Shown: positions 18,606-28,660 of the stretch, one piece after another
Layout of the letters: each line of letters begins with the position of its first letter
Numbering within the stretch: the stretch's first letter is position 1
Source of the DNA: Gordonia polyisoprenivorans
GTDB lineage: Bacteria > Actinomycetota > Actinomycetes > Mycobacteriales > Mycobacteriaceae
NCBI RefSeq assembly: GCF_017654315.1
Contig: NZ_CP072203.1
Coordinates: 4,340,001 to 4,404,000, forward strand
Direction: 5' to 3'
Length of the DNA stretch: 64,000 nucleotides
Position numbers and translations under genes: made by a program
The notes under the pieces: model-generated
What the model was told of the DNA's origin: nothing
Databases searched by the model: none
Seen by the model: only the letters and a program-made list of their open reading frames with translations

Positions 18606-20197
18606 GACAGATCCACCTGTTCGATCAGAGTTGCGCCGACTGCGGACTCGATGGCCTCGACCACCGAGTCGTCGACCTCGCGGCTGACCCGCAAGATCAT
18701 CGTGGCACCGGCACCCGCGGCGTCCTGGGAGAGCGCCGCGGCCAGGATGTCGATGCCCGCGTCACCGAGCAGCGTACCGATCTTGCCCAGCGAGCCCGGC
18801 TGATCGGTGTAGCTCACCAGCAGGTTCAAGCCCTCGGCGCGCATGTCGAAGTTGCGTCCGTTGATGTTGACGATCTTCTCCACCTGCCGCGGCTCCGACA
18901 GCGAACCGGCCACATTATGGACCGACCCATCGGCGAAGACCGCCTTGACGTCGACCACGCTGCGGTGGTTGGGGCTCTCGGTGGCAGTGGTCACCTCGCT
19001 GGTGACACCGCGCTCCTGCGCCACCTTCGGGGCGTTGACGAAGGTGATCGGCTCGGTCAGTGCGGCCTCGAACAGGCCGCGCAGCGCCGACAACCCCAGC
19101 ACATCGACATTGCTCGCGGCGAGTTCGCCGCGGACGTCGACGACCAGTGATGTCGGCAAATCGGAGCTGATCGCCCCGACGAGCACACCGAGCTTGCGCG
19201 CCATCTCCAGCCACGGGGCGACCTCTTCATCGACCGAGCCGCCGACGATGTTGACCGCGTCCGGGACGAAGTGCCCGGCCAGGGCCAGCCGCACACTCTT
19301 GGCGACATCGGTGCCCGCACGGTCCTGGGCCTCGCTGGTCGAGGCACCCAGATGCGGGGTCACCACGACCTGCGGCAGTTCGAACAGCGGCGAGTCGGTG
19401 CACGGTTCGGTGGCGAAGACGTCGAGGCCGGCGGCCCGGACCTGTCCGGAGACGACCGCGTCGGCCAGCGCCTGCTCATCGATGAGACCACCACGGGCGG
19501 CATTGACGATGACCACGCCCTTCTTGGTGCGGGCCAGTTGGTCGGCGCCGATGAGGCCGAGGGTCTCGGGCGTCTTGGGCAGGTGCACCGTGATGAAGTC
19601 GGCGCGCTCGAGAAGCTCGTCGAGCGAGACCAATTCGATGCCGAGCTGGGCGGCGCGTGCCGGCGAGACGTAGGGGTCGTAGGCGATCACGTGGGTTTCG
19701 AAGGCGGCCAGTCGAGCCGCGACGAGCTGGCCGATCCGGCCGAGTCCGACCACGCCGACGGTCTTGTCGAAGATCTCGACGCCGTTGAACGACGCACGCT
19801 TCCAGGTGTGTTCACGCAGGGTCGCGTCGGCGGCCGGGATCTGCCGGGCCGCCGAGAGCATCAGCGAGATCGCATGCTCGGCGGCGGTGTGGATGTTGGA
19901 GGTGGGCGCGTTGACCACCATCACGCCGCGCTCGGTGGCGGCCGGCACGTCGACATTGTCGAGGCCGACGCCCGCGCGCGCGATGATCTTCAGTTTCTTG
20001 CCCGCTTCGAGGACCTCGGCGTCGACGGTGGTGGCCGAACGCACCAGGATCGCGTCGGCGTCGACGACGGCTTCGAGCAGTTTCGGGCGATCGGGTCCGT
20101 CCACCCAGCGCACCTCGACCCCGTCGCCGAGGGCTTCCACGGTCGAGGGGGCCAGTTTGTCGGCGATGAGAACGACCGGCAGGCCAGCTGAGGTCAC
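18602..20197 (-). CDS. serA: D-3-phosphoglycerate dehydrogenase (long, ACT-containing form)
   Basis: First step of serine synthesis, oxidising 3-phosphoglycerate. About 531 aa, the long mycobacterial type: catalytic and Rossmann domains ([49 protein letters not shown] with the catalytic His), an intervening ASB domain, and a C-terminal ACT domain ([20 protein letters not shown]) that senses serine in M. tuberculosis. GTG 20197 has CTGGAG 8 nt upstream. Co-directional with and overlapping leuB. Confidence 0.97.
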   Translation of the reverse strand: MTSAGLPVVLIADKLAPSTVEALGDGVEVRWVDGPDRPKLLEAVVDADAILVRSATTVDAEVLEAGKKLKIIARAGVGLDNVDVPAATERGVMVVNAPTSNIHTAAEHAISLMLSAARQIPAADATLREHTWKRASFNGVEIFDKTVGVVGLGRIGQLVAARLAAFETHVIAYDPYVSPARAAQLGIELVSLDELLERADFITVHLPKTPETLGLIGADQLARTKKGVVIVNAARGGLIDEQALADAVVSGQVRAAGLDVFATEPCTDSPLFELPQVVVTPHLGASTSEAQDRAGTDVAKSVRLALAGHFVPDAVNIVGGSVDEEVAPWLEMARKLGVLVGAISSDLPTSLVVDVRGELAASNVDVLGLSALRGLFEAALTEPITFVNAPKVAQERGVTSEVTTATESPNHRSVVDVKAVFADGSVHNVAGSLSEPRQVEKIVNINGRNFDMRAEGLNLLVSYTDQPGSLGKIGTLLGDAGIDILAAALSQDAAGAGATMILRVSREVDDSVVEAIESAVGATLIEQVDLS

Positions 20198-20492
20198 AGT
20201 TTTTCTCCAGAATCGGTGGCGAGATCGGGCTCGATGCCGTAGCGGCATCCGCAAGTCAGCTTAGAGACCTCCACTTGTGCAGCGAACAGCCGGGCATCGA
20301 GGCGGCCGGGATACACAGGGTCGGCGTGTACATTGTGAGCGGCATTACGGAAGTGTTGCGATGCGGCGGCAGAGTGTCTCCGAACCGCGGCACCCATCGA
20401 ATCCGCCGGTACGGTGGCGCTTCGGGTGATGTGTCAACAATCGATTCGGCGGTCGACGAGCCGCACCGGTCGGGTAGCAGAGTGGAGTGTGG
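20198..20492. other. 295-bp divergent intergenic region, serA / secreted protease
   Basis: No convincing gene is seen. The sequence is less GC-biased than the flanking genes and must hold the serA promoter (minus) and the protease promoter (plus). No clear palindrome or leader peptide was found. Confidence 0.5.
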
Positions 20493-21158
20493 ATGAAGAA
20501 GAAGCTGACAGTACTGTTGGCTGTCCTGGCAGCGACGGTACTCGCCGGCTGGGGGGCTCCCGGCGCCGCACAGGCGGCACCGGCGAAGATCTTCCTCGGC
20601 GGTGGATCAGGAATCCTGATCCTGCAGGGCGGTGACTCCGCGAAGGCGTGCACCCTGACCACCATCGGTCATGCGAAGACCGGTCAACTGATCGGCATCA
20701 CCGCAGGACACTGCGGCCAGCCCGGGCAGCAGGTCCTCTCCGAGACGTTCCAGGATCGCGGTCAGGCCGGCGTGGTGACCTATTCGGACCCGAAGGACGA
20801 CGTCGCCATCATCGAGTTCGACCCGTCGCGGGTCGTACCGCTGCGTACCGTGCGGTCGGTGACGATCCGCGGGATCGACACCCGCCCGATCGGCTTCCCG
20901 ACCGTGGCGTGCAAGGAAGGCCGCACCACCGGCAGCACCTGCGGTGTCGCATGGTTCTCCGACGGCGACGTGCACTTCTCCCAGATGTGCGTCATCGAGG
21001 GTGATTCCGGCAGCCCGGTGGTCGTCGGCGACAAACTCGTCGGCATGGTCAACGCCTACTACTTCCTCGGGTGCCTCGGCCCCGAGACCGGCACCAACAT
21101 CGGGCCGATCCTCAACTACGTGAATCACACCAAGTACAAGGGCTTCTCGGTCTACTGA
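20493..21158 (+). CDS. Secreted trypsin-like serine protease (Rv1815-like)
   Basis: About 221 aa. Sec signal peptide MKKKLTVLLAVLAATVLAGW, with likely cleavage after AQAA. The S1 chymotrypsin fold triad is complete: His in GITAGHCGQPG, Asp in DDVAIIEFD, Ser in IEGDSGSPVVVG. Cysteine pairs (KACTL with HCGQ, ACKEG with STCGV, MCVIE with LGCLG) suit an exported disulfide protein. GGAG lies 5 nt before ATG 20493. The physiological substrate is unknown. Confidence 0.85.
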   Translation: MKKKLTVLLAVLAATVLAGWGAPGAAQAAPAKIFLGGGSGILILQGGDSAKACTLTTIGHAKTGQLIGITAGHCGQPGQQVLSETFQDRGQAGVVTYSDPKDDVAIIEFDPSRVVPLRTVRSVTIRGIDTRPIGFPTVACKEGRTTGSTCGVAWFSDGDVHFSQMCVIEGDSGSPVVVGDKLVGMVNAYYFLGCLGPETGTNIGPILNYVNHTKYKGFSVY

Positions 21159-21176
21159 CCCTGAACTCGCTGCATC

Positions 21177-21214
21177 GAGTGCGCCCCCTCCCCACCTCGG
21201 GAGGGGGCGCACTC
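21177..21214. terminator. Perfect 16-bp hairpin after the protease gene
   Basis: Arms 21177-21192 and 21199-21214 (starting GAGTGCGCCCCC) pair perfectly around a 6-nt loop. It sits between the plus-strand protease and the minus-strand end of the EspC cassette, so it probably works in both directions. Confidence 0.88.
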
Positions 21215-21253
21215 GTCTGTGTGGGGCCGGGCGTGCGGGCAGACCTCGCCGAT

Positions 21254-21652
21254 TCATCCGCCGGTACCGTGTCGTCGGCGATGATCGGCCAGCTCGGCCT
21301 CGAATTCGCGCCGCGTCAGCTCGGCGATGCGCCGATGATCCTCGGCGTCGACTCCCCCTGATCTCCACGACCATCCACCGCTCTCGATCCACTCGTCGAG
21401 AGCGGCGTCGATACGCCGGCGCAGCTCCGCGTCACGGACTCGCCGGTCACGACAGAACAGTGCGTGGTCATCGGGGCGCCAGGTGCTCGGCAACGGAAGG
21501 ACAGCGTCGATCAGGCCCGCTTCGACCCCTGTGACGCCGTCGAGTCCGGCGACCATGCTCCGGATCTCCTCGGTGCGAGCGGGCTCGCGCGCCAGATCTC
21601 GCAGCACCGCAACGTATTCCGGAGGCAACGGTGAGTGGGCCCGATCAGACAT
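21254..21652 (-). CDS. Small cytosolic protein of unknown function, last gene of the EspC cassette
   Basis: About 132 aa, charged and mostly helical (YVAVLRDLAREPARTEEIRS, RDAELRRRIDAALDEWIES, ELTRREFEAELADHRRRH); no signal peptide or membrane helix. I do not recognise the family. Its ATG 21652 lies inside the 3' end of the upstream membrane-protein gene (8-bp overlap), which marks it as part of the same operon. By position it could be a chaperone or an immunity factor for the cassette; this is inference. Confidence 0.6.
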   Translation of the reverse strand: MSDRAHSPLPPEYVAVLRDLAREPARTEEIRSMVAGLDGVTGVEAGLIDAVLPLPSTWRPDDHALFCRDRRVRDAELRRRIDAALDEWIESGGWSWRSGGVDAEDHRRIAELTRREFEAELADHRRRHGTGG

Positions 21653-22484
21653 CGGCTCGACCGTCGTCGACGAGTGATCCGTCACGCAGGCGCCGCAACA
21701 CCCGGGCGTCACCGAGCTCATCACGCAGTTCCGGATGCCGCCGATAGAAGTCCAGAAGCCAGAACGTCGCCGGCGCTCCGAGCCGCACGACGTTGCACCG
21801 CAGCCGTGGTTCCTCGTCCGCGCCGATGGCCAGCCATGCGTCGGCACCCCTGCGACGTCTGCCCACATCGGTGGGCATCGGCTCGGTGCGTTCGAGATCG
21901 GTCCAGGCGATCGCGCCCCGTGGACCGAGTCTCTTGCCGACGATCAGGGCGTGCGGGGTCAGCACCAGAGGGTCGGGCCGGCGCCGAACCATTTCCCAGA
22001 CGAGACCGACCGCACCGGTGACAGCGACGGCCAGAAAGGTGAACGGCGAGACCGGCCGCGGCGAGTGTTGCACGAAGGAGAGATCGAGTTCTCCGGAGAA
22101 CACGGCATAGAACGCCCCGGCACCACCGAGGGCGAACGCCGCCGGCAACGCAATGTCCACCGCACGTTCGCGGTCATCGGCACGAATCACCAATGCCGCC
22201 CCCGCGATTCGCACGCCGCGGAGGTCCGGTCGGGTCGCGCCCGTGCGCATCCACCGGAGTTCTTCGGACAACAGCAGCAGGGCGACCCCCGCGGCGCCGG
22301 ACGCCGCCGCCACCGCCACGACGACGCTGCCGCCGAGAGCCGACATCACCGACGCCCCCACGAAGATCGAGCAGACAACGGCCCAGAAGACCCTGCCCGC
22401 CCACAGGCGCCACCGTGCTCCCTGCCAGGCACGTGGGCATCGATGGTATGCAGGCCGCTTGCCGACCACCTCGAGATTCCTCAT
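21645..22484 (-). CDS. Membrane protein with four helices and a PH-like C-terminal domain (cassette)
   Basis: About 279 aa. Two hairpins of membrane helices (FWAVVCSIFVGASVMSALGG with SVVVAVAAASGAAGVALLLL; then ALPAAFALGGAGAFYAVFSG and FTFLAVAVTGAVGLVWEMV), followed by a cytosolic beta-rich segment resembling bacterial PH domains (LVLTPHALIVGKRLGPRGAI). Family not recognised. ATG 22484 overlaps the stop of the 428-aa gene by 4 bp. A membrane protein directly after a putative exported protein with a membrane-active tail is a candidate immunity partner (inference). Confidence 0.65.
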   Translation of the reverse strand: MRNLEVVGKRPAYHRCPRAWQGARWRLWAGRVFWAVVCSIFVGASVMSALGGSVVVAVAAASGAAGVALLLLSEELRWMRTGATRPDLRGVRIAGAALVIRADDRERAVDIALPAAFALGGAGAFYAVFSGELDLSFVQHSPRPVSPFTFLAVAVTGAVGLVWEMVRRRPDPLVLTPHALIVGKRLGPRGAIAWTDLERTEPMPTDVGRRRRGADAWLAIGADEEPRLRCNVVRLGAPATFWLLDFYRRHPELRDELGDARVLRRLRDGSLVDDGRADV

Positions 22485-23767
22485 CGACACAGCACCTGAC
22501 CCACGATGTTGCCCACCATGGAACCCCCAAGACTCACGCCTGCGCCGGTCCAGAAGGCTCGCAGCGGACTCATCTCCGGGGCCAATGCCAGCAGTGCCAG
22601 ATCGGCGCCCAACCCGACACCGCCGGCCACGCCTGCCACACACCGTTCGTAGCCGTTCTCGGCCGTGGCGACCCCCATCGCCGTACCGAGCAGCGTCAGA
22701 CCCGGCCCGGCCGCTTTCGCACCGATCTCCAGGCGCGCGACCTGGGCCTGGGTGAGGTATGGAAGCCCGCGTGCCACAACGGATTCGGTCGCGGACATGC
22801 CACCCGCGGCCAGGGCGATCGCATAGTCACGAGAGGACGGGATGGGGAAGGTGATCCCGTCGACGACCGCCTCGGTCGTACCGTCGGGGCGCTCGGTAAC
22901 GACTGCGGGCGACTTGCCCGGACGAGTCAACGACACTGTTGCCGTGCCATCGCCCGCGACGGTGCGCGTGGCGGTCAGAACACCTTCGGGACTGCGGAAT
23001 TCGGTCCGGTTCACTCCGGGACCGCTGGTGTAGGTCTGTCGGGAGCCGTCGAGCATCCTCACCATCGTCGTCGTGGTGTCACCGGCGGTGGTGGTCTCGG
23101 TCTCGACGACCGTACCGGTCATGTGCTCGAGGAGGCGCGCACGTTGCAGGCCGCGGCCGAACTCGGGGTTGGTGCCGCCGGTGTTGTCACCGTGCGGGGC
23201 TTCGGTGAAGTCCTTGGGCGCGTGGGGATCCGCGTCGATCTCGGGAAGGGCCAGGCCGAGACCGTCGCCCATCAGTGTTCGGCGCACAAATGCGCCGATG
23301 TCGTGATCGGCTTGGCTCAGGTCGACCAGGGCGGGATTGAGTTGCACCTGAAAGGTGTCGGCGACGGTCGCCAGCGTGGCGGCCAACGTCGCCGGGTAGT
23401 TCTTGACGCGCGGCAGCACCAGCCAGTCGTCGGTGACGAACAGATCGCCGGATTCAATGACCGTCAACAGGTTTTGGATCTTCGACGCCGCCGAGGTGAG
23501 GTCCGGAACGGACCGGGCGATACCGATCGCCGAGTTGCGCGCGATGGCGCTCACCGAGGTGGCCCGCAGGCAGCCGACGTCGATCGCAGTCTCACCGGAC
23601 TGCGCGGCCACGCCGGACCACAGACCGTCTTGCGCCAGACGCGAGATGGCGTACCGGGCGCCCGAGACCTCGTCGTCGAGTGCTTCGCCGCTGTCCCACA
23701 GCGTGCGGCCGGCAGCCCCCACCGATTCGGTCCGCCACGTGTCGAACACCGTGCGGCTGGGAATCAT
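22481..23767 (-). CDS. Putative type VII-exported protein: WXG-like N-terminus, glycine-rich membrane C-terminus
   Basis: About 428 aa, family not recognised. The N-terminal 60 residues form a helical hairpin with W50-S51-G52 in the turn (LAQDGLWSGVAAQ), like WXG100/EspA-type substrates. A middle helical part follows, then a Thr/Val-rich beta segment at about 235-335 (ETETTTAGDTTTTMVRMLDG), and finally two hydrophobic glycine-zipper-like helices at about 355-428 (VAGVAGGVGLGADLALLALA and GAGVSLGGSMVGNIVGQVL). The start ATG 23767 shares one base with the stop of the EspC-like gene, the tight coupling typical of secreted T7SS heterodimers. Effector or pore-former status is inferred. Confidence 0.6.
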   Translation of the reverse strand: MIPSRTVFDTWRTESVGAAGRTLWDSGEALDDEVSGARYAISRLAQDGLWSGVAAQSGETAIDVGCLRATSVSAIARNSAIGIARSVPDLTSAASKIQNLLTVIESGDLFVTDDWLVLPRVKNYPATLAATLATVADTFQVQLNPALVDLSQADHDIGAFVRRTLMGDGLGLALPEIDADPHAPKDFTEAPHGDNTGGTNPEFGRGLQRARLLEHMTGTVVETETTTAGDTTTTMVRMLDGSRQTYTSGPGVNRTEFRSPEGVLTATRTVAGDGTATVSLTRPGKSPAVVTERPDGTTEAVVDGITFPIPSSRDYAIALAAGGMSATESVVARGLPYLTQAQVARLEIGAKAAGPGLTLLGTAMGVATAENGYERCVAGVAGGVGLGADLALLALAPEMSPLRAFWTGAGVSLGGSMVGNIVGQVLCR

Positions 23768-24066
23768 CACGCCCTCCCGGGAGCAGGGACGCGACCGAAC
23801 CGGTCGGCCAGCACGGCATCGGAGGTCTCGTAGTCGCCGGCAGCGGTGTACACGGCCGCCGACACCTGCCCGAAGTAGTGGCCCACACCGGCCAACAGCG
23901 GCCGCATCGCCGAGGCGGCGGTCTGTGCGGCGTACGCCGTGGTGGAGCCGGGCATCAACGCTGCAAGCGCGTCGAAGTGGTGCGGCATGGGCGACGCGGA
24001 GCACTGTGCGCCCACCTCGTCGACCCGAGTGGCGAACTGCCGCAACGCTTCCGGATTGACATCCAT
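23767..24066 (-). CDS. EspC-like type VII secretion protein
   Basis: About 99 aa. N-terminus MDVNPEALRQFATRVDEVGA and helical hairpin spacing match the EspC/DUF2580 family (ESX-secreted, partner of EspA). A YxxxD export signal is present as Y79-E-T-S-D83 near the C-terminus. ATG 24066 has GGGGGAG 4 nt upstream, and TACGCT further upstream is a plausible -10. It is the first gene of a four-gene run with overlapping ends and no ESX core genes nearby, so export would rely on a system encoded elsewhere. Confidence 0.8.
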   Translation of the reverse strand: MDVNPEALRQFATRVDEVGAQCSASPMPHHFDALAALMPGSTTAYAAQTAASAMRPLLAGVGHYFGQVSAAVYTAAGDYETSDAVLADRFGRVPAPGRA

Positions 24067-24169
24067 GACTCTCCCCCATCACATCGACACCGATGGGCCA
24101 AGCGTAGAGCAGATGCGTCGACGGGCCGAGAATTCATCCACAGCCTCCCCGTCGGCCGCCGCAGACGAC

Positions 24170-24202
24170 CGTGGCCCCGTTCCCATCGGGAACGGGGCCA
24201 CG
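24170..24202. terminator. Perfect 15-bp hairpin downstream of ilvC
   Basis: Arms 24170-24184 and 24188-24202 (CGTGGCCCCGTTCCC) pair perfectly around a 3-nt loop. It starts 15 bp after the ilvC stop on the minus strand and separates the ilvBNC operon from the EspC cassette promoter region. Confidence 0.88.
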
Positions 24203-24216
24203 AATCACGCGTGTGT

Positions 24217-25299
<1,083 letters not shown>

Positions 25300-25308
25300 T
25301 TACGTGCG

Positions 25309-25809
25309 TCAGCGGTTGGCCGACATGCTCTTCGGGCCGCGCCCCAGGGTGACCGCGCCGGATTGCGCGATCTCCCGGATGCCGTACGGATCGAGCATCC
25401 GCAGCAACGCCTCGAGTTTCTCGGCGGTGCCGGTCGCCTCGACGGTCAGCGACTCCGGGGAGACGTCGATCACCTTGGCGCGGAACAGATTCACGACCTC
25501 GATGACCTCCGAGCGCACCGTGGAGTCGGCGCGCACCTTGACCATCATCAGCTCACGTGAGACCGAACTCGACGGGTCCTGCTCGACGATCTTGATCACG
25601 TTGATCAGCTTGTTGAGCTGCTTGGTGACCTGCTCGAGCGGGAAGTCCTCGACGGAGACCATGATCGTCATCCGCGAGACACCCTTGAGTTCGGTGGGTC
25701 CCACGGCGAGGGACTCGATGTTGAATCCGCGCCGGGAGAACAATCCCGACACGCGCGCCAGGACGCCCGGACGGTCCTCCACGAGGACGCTGAGGGTATG
25801 AGTACTCAC
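25309..25809 (-). CDS. ilvN: Acetolactate synthase regulatory (small) subunit
   Basis: About 166 aa. N-terminal ACT domain ([34 protein letters not shown]) that binds valine and confers feedback inhibition on IlvB, plus the ALS_ss_C domain. Its ATG overlaps the ilvB stop by 4 bp, matching the need for subunit balance. Confidence 0.97.
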   Translation of the reverse strand: MSTHTLSVLVEDRPGVLARVSGLFSRRGFNIESLAVGPTELKGVSRMTIMVSVEDFPLEQVTKQLNKLINVIKIVEQDPSSSVSRELMMVKVRADSTVRSEVIEVVNLFRAKVIDVSPESLTVEATGTAEKLEALLRMLDPYGIREIAQSGAVTLGRGPKSMSANR

Positions 25810-27737
25810 TTCTGCTCGCCCTCCTGGCCGAGATTGGTGCTCTGATTGACCACTTCGTGGATGTCGGCGGGATCGGAGGCCGACGCGTCATCGTCGAACA
25901 GCGGCCGGATGTCGCGGGCCGCCATGATCTCGTCGTTGCCGGTGCCCGCGGCGACCATCGGCCACACCTGCGCGTCGGCACCGACGATGAAATCGATGAC
26001 GACCGGGCGGTCGTTGATCTCGCGGGCCTTGGCGATGACCTCGTCGACCTCTGCCTCGGTCTCCACGCGGAACGCCGCGCAACCCAACGCCTCGGCGAGC
26101 TTGACGAAGTCGGGGATGCGCATCGAGTGTGTCCCCAGGTCGGTGTTGGAGTAGCGCTCCTCGTAGAAGAGGGTCTGCCACTGCCGCACCATGCCGAGGT
26201 TGCCGTTGTTGATCAGGGCGACCTTGATCGGGATGCCCTCAATGGCACACGTGGCCAGCTCTTGATTGGTCATCTGGAAGCAGCCGTCGCCGTCGATGGC
26301 CCACACCTCGGTGTCGGGGGCGGCCATCTTGGCACCCATCGCGGCGGGCACCGCGTACCCCATCGTGCCGAGACCGCCGGAGTTGAGCCAGGTCCGCGGC
26401 TTCTCGTAGGAGATGAACTGCGCAGCCCACATCTGGTGCTGACCGACGCCGGCACAGTAGACGGCGTCGGGTCCGGCGATCTTGCCGATCTGGGAGATCA
26501 CGAACTCCGGCGACATCGAACCGTCGGCGGGGCGGTCGTAGCTCAGCGGATAGGTACGACGGATGCCGTCGAGGTAGTCCCACCACTCCTCGAGCTCCGG
26601 CGTGGTGCCGGTGGTGGCCCGTTCGGCACGCAGTGTGTCGAGCAGATCGAGGATGACCGCTTTGCAGTCGCCGACGATCGGCACGTCCGCGTGGCGGTTC
26701 TTGCCGATCTCCGCCGGATCGATGTCGGCGTGAATGATCTTGGCGCCCTGGGCAAATGACGAGAGCTGGCCGGTGACGCGGTCGTCGAAGCGGGCGCCGA
26801 GCGTGATCAGCAGGTCGCTGCGCTGCAGCGCGGCGACGGCCGCGACGGTGCCGTGCATCCCCGGCATACCCAGGTGCTGCGGATGCGAGTCGGGGAACGC
26901 CCCGCGCGCCATCAGGGTGGTGACCACGGGGATGCCGGTGAGCTCGGCGAGTTCGAGCAACTCCGCCGAGGCGTTGGCCTTGATGACCCCGCCGCCGACG
27001 TAGAGCACCGGGTTCTTGGCGGCGTTGATCATCCGCGCCGCCTCCCGCACCTGCTTGCCGTGCGGCTTGGTCACCGGCCGGTAGCCGGGCAGGTCGATCT
27101 GCGGCGGCCAGGAGAAGGTCGTCTGGGCCTGCAGGATGTCCTTGGGGATGTCGACCAGCACGGCGCCGGGACGGCCGCTCTCGGCGATGTGGAAGGCCTC
27201 GGCGATGACCCGCGGGATGTCGATCGCGTTGTACACGAGGAAGTTGTGCTTGGTGACCGGCATGGTGATACCGGAGATGTCGGCTTCCTGGAAGGCGTCG
27301 GTACCGATGAGCGCGCGACCAACCTGGCCGGTGATTGCGACGACGGGCACCGAGTCCATCTGCGCGTCGGCGAGCGGGGTGACGAGGTTGGTGGCGCCGG
27401 GACCCGACGTCGCCATCATCACCCCGGCACGACCGGTGACCTGTGCGTAGCCGGTGGCCGCGTGGCCCGCTCCCTGCTCGTGACGGACGAGCACGTGGCG
27501 GACCTTGCGCGAATCGAGAAGCGGGTCGTACACCGGGAGCACCGCACCGCCCGGAATACCGAAGACCACCTCGACACCGAGTTCTTCCAGCGAACGGACC
27601 ACCGACTGCGCGCCGCTGACGCGCTCGGGGGCAACGGTGTTCTGCCGTACCGCGCGGAGGCTGCCCGCCGCCGGCGATTCCTGACGCGACCCGGCGCCCG
27701 GAGTGGTCGTGTCCGTACGTGCTGTTGGTGCGCTCAC
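25806..27737 (-). CDS. ilvB: Acetolactate synthase catalytic (large) subunit
   Basis: ThDP- and FAD-dependent condensation of pyruvate with pyruvate or 2-oxobutyrate. About 643 aa. Catalytic Glu region [23 protein letters not shown] region, and ThDP-binding [20 protein letters not shown] followed by [13 protein letters not shown]. The N-terminal 35 residues are low complexity (Thr/Pro/Ser), as in mycobacterial IlvB1. It is preceded by an attenuator and a leader peptide at 27853-27970. Confidence 0.97.
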   Translation of the reverse strand: MSAPTARTDTTTPGAGSRQESPAAGSLRAVRQNTVAPERVSGAQSVVRSLEELGVEVVFGIPGGAVLPVYDPLLDSRKVRHVLVRHEQGAGHAATGYAQVTGRAGVMMATSGPGATNLVTPLADAQMDSVPVVAITGQVGRALIGTDAFQEADISGITMPVTKHNFLVYNAIDIPRVIAEAFHIAESGRPGAVLVDIPKDILQAQTTFSWPPQIDLPGYRPVTKPHGKQVREAARMINAAKNPVLYVGGGVIKANASAELLELAELTGIPVVTTLMARGAFPDSHPQHLGMPGMHGTVAAVAALQRSDLLITLGARFDDRVTGQLSSFAQGAKIIHADIDPAEIGKNRHADVPIVGDCKAVILDLLDTLRAERATTGTTPELEEWWDYLDGIRRTYPLSYDRPADGSMSPEFVISQIGKIAGPDAVYCAGVGQHQMWAAQFISYEKPRTWLNSGGLGTMGYAVPAAMGAKMAAPDTEVWAIDGDGCFQMTNQELATCAIEGIPIKVALINNGNLGMVRQWQTLFYEERYSNTDLGTHSMRIPDFVKLAEALGCAAFRVETEAEVDEVIAKAREINDRPVVIDFIVGADAQVWPMVAAGTGNDEIMAARDIRPLFDDDASASDPADIHEVVNQSTNLGQEGEQK

Positions 27738-27852
27738 TGCACGGTCCTTCGTGTTCGTGGTCGGCGGTCGTCGTTCTCAGTCGCAGGTGGACTGCAGTAC
27801 TGGTCTCTACTACCGCTCAACCGGGGATTCGGGGTCAATGGGGGTGGGCAAC

Positions 27853-27885
27853 AAAAAACCCCCGACAGCGGTTGCTGTTCGAGGG
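27853..27885 (-). terminator. Transcription attenuator hairpin in the ilvB leader
   Basis: On the minus strand CCCTCGAACAGC (27885-27874) pairs with GCTGTCGGGGG (27869-27859), with one wobble and one bulge and a 4-nt loop. Six U residues follow (27858-27853). This is the only hairpin with a real U-tract seen in the window, and it lies 115 bp before the ilvB start, downstream of a branched-chain leader peptide. Confidence 0.88.
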
Positions 27886-27922
27886 TGGCGCGTCGATGCT
27901 GGGAGGTCGATGAAGTGACCGG

Positions 27923-27970
27923 TCAGGCGACGACGCGCCGGCCGATTACTACGAGAAGCTCGTTGTGCAT
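27923..27970 (-). CDS. ilvB leader peptide (15 aa, MHNELLVVIGRRVVA)
   Basis: ATG 27970 to TGA 27923 encodes a 15-residue peptide with two Leu, four Val and one Ile codon, including the runs LLVVI and VV. This is the hallmark of a branched-chain attenuation peptide as known for ilvB of Corynebacterium glutamicum. A GTG codon directly precedes the ATG, and the -10 hexamer TACCGT ends 7-10 nt upstream, so the transcript probably begins at or next to the start codon. The codons for GRRV (27931-27939) are perfectly complementary over 9 bp to 27887-27895, just before the terminator stem. Confidence 0.85.
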   Translation of the reverse strand: MHNELLVVIGRRVVA

Positions 27971-27980
27971 CACGTCAATC

Positions 27981-28010
27981 ACGGTAGGACTGCAGATAGT
28001 GCAGAGTCAA
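27981..28010 (-). promoter_or_regulatory. ilvBNC promoter
   Basis: TTGACT (28010-28005) and TACCGT (27986-27981) on the minus strand are separated by 18 nt, placing transcription start at about 27974, next to the leader peptide start. Confidence 0.7.
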
Positions 28011-28106
28011 ACTCGCCTCCCCCGCGTCCCAGATCCTGGGAAATCACTGGTCCTCGGCACACCCCGCGCGTCGAGAGCACCGGCTGCCGGATGCCACAAT
28101 GGGATC

Positions 28107-28613
28107 GTGACTCGTTCTTCCTCCGGCGCTCGGTCGTCCACCCCGTCCTCCTCCGATTCGGCACGGTCGACCCCGGCGGAGTCGACCAAGGCCACACCGG
28201 CCGGGACGACGTCCGACGCGATCGAATTGCCCCAGGAGTTCAAGCTCAGCAAGCTCGCCTATTTCGCCGTGCCCGCGACGCTGCTGGTGGTGCTGATCCT
28301 GGCGGGCACCAACCTCGCGTGGTTCGGCTGGACCTTCGCGGTCCCGGTCCTGCTCGCGGTATGGATCTGGCGCATCAAGACCGTGGTGACCGAGGACGGA
28401 CTACGCGCGGTCGGCACCTTCGGTTCCCGGGAGGTCGCGTGGCCCGACATCGAGGGTTTGCAGTTCAGCCGGTGGGGCCCGGTACGGGCGGTACTCGCCG
28501 ACGGTGATCGTGTCCGCCTGCCCGCCATCACCTTCCAGGACATGCCGCGACTCTCGGCCGCCAGCGCCGGCCGGATTCCCGATCCCTTCGCCGCCGCCCG
28601 CGACGCACGCTGA
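28107..28613 (+). CDS. PH-domain membrane protein (Cfp6-like)
   Basis: About 168 aa. Ser/Thr/Ala-rich N-terminus of about 40 residues, two membrane helices (KLAYFAVPATLLVVLILAGT and WFGWTFAVPVLLAVWIW), then a short bacterial PH-like domain (VVTEDGLRAVGTFGSREVAW, VRLPAITFQDMPRLSAASAG). It matches Rv3004/Cfp6 in position and domain. GTG 28107 has CACAAT (28095-28100) 6 nt upstream, a leaderless arrangement. Divergent from the ilvB leader promoter. Function unknown. Confidence 0.8.
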   Translation: MTRSSSGARSSTPSSSDSARSTPAESTKATPAGTTSDAIELPQEFKLSKLAYFAVPATLLVVLILAGTNLAWFGWTFAVPVLLAVWIWRIKTVVTEDGLRAVGTFGSREVAWPDIEGLQFSRWGPVRAVLADGDRVRLPAITFQDMPRLSAASAGRIPDPFAAARDAR

Positions 28614-28630
28614 GGCGAGCGAGAACTGTT

Positions 28631-28660
28631 TTGTTCCCGCACGTCAGCCAGGAGTACCGT
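28631..28660 (+). promoter_or_regulatory. Probable ilvD promoter
   Basis: TTGTTC (28631-28636) and TACCGT (28655-28660) are spaced 18 nt, the same -10 hexamer and spacing as the ilvBNC promoter. A perfect 7-bp dyad CGTGGAC/GTCCACG (28658-28664 with 28675-28681) overlaps the -10 and start site. A further stem at 28806-28828 precedes the ribosome site. Confidence 0.5.

Noticed and set aside
20198..20492. Small RNA or leader peptide in the serA upstream region
   Set aside because: No hairpin with U-tract and no serine- or leucine-rich short frame with a start and ribosome site.
22481..24066. Complete ESX secretion locus
   Set aside because: No EccC, EccB/D/E or MycP gene is present within the window; only EspC-like and accessory-like proteins are seen.
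27738..28010. Riboswitch (T-box or similar) upstream of ilvB
   Set aside because: No T-box sequence or specifier stem was seen, whereas a translated leader peptide with Leu/Val/Ile codons explains the attenuator.
26853..28106. Long N-terminal extension fused in frame to the PH-domain protein
   Set aside because: The extension is antisense to ilvB and its attenuator. GTG 28107 with a -10 box 6 nt upstream is a better start.
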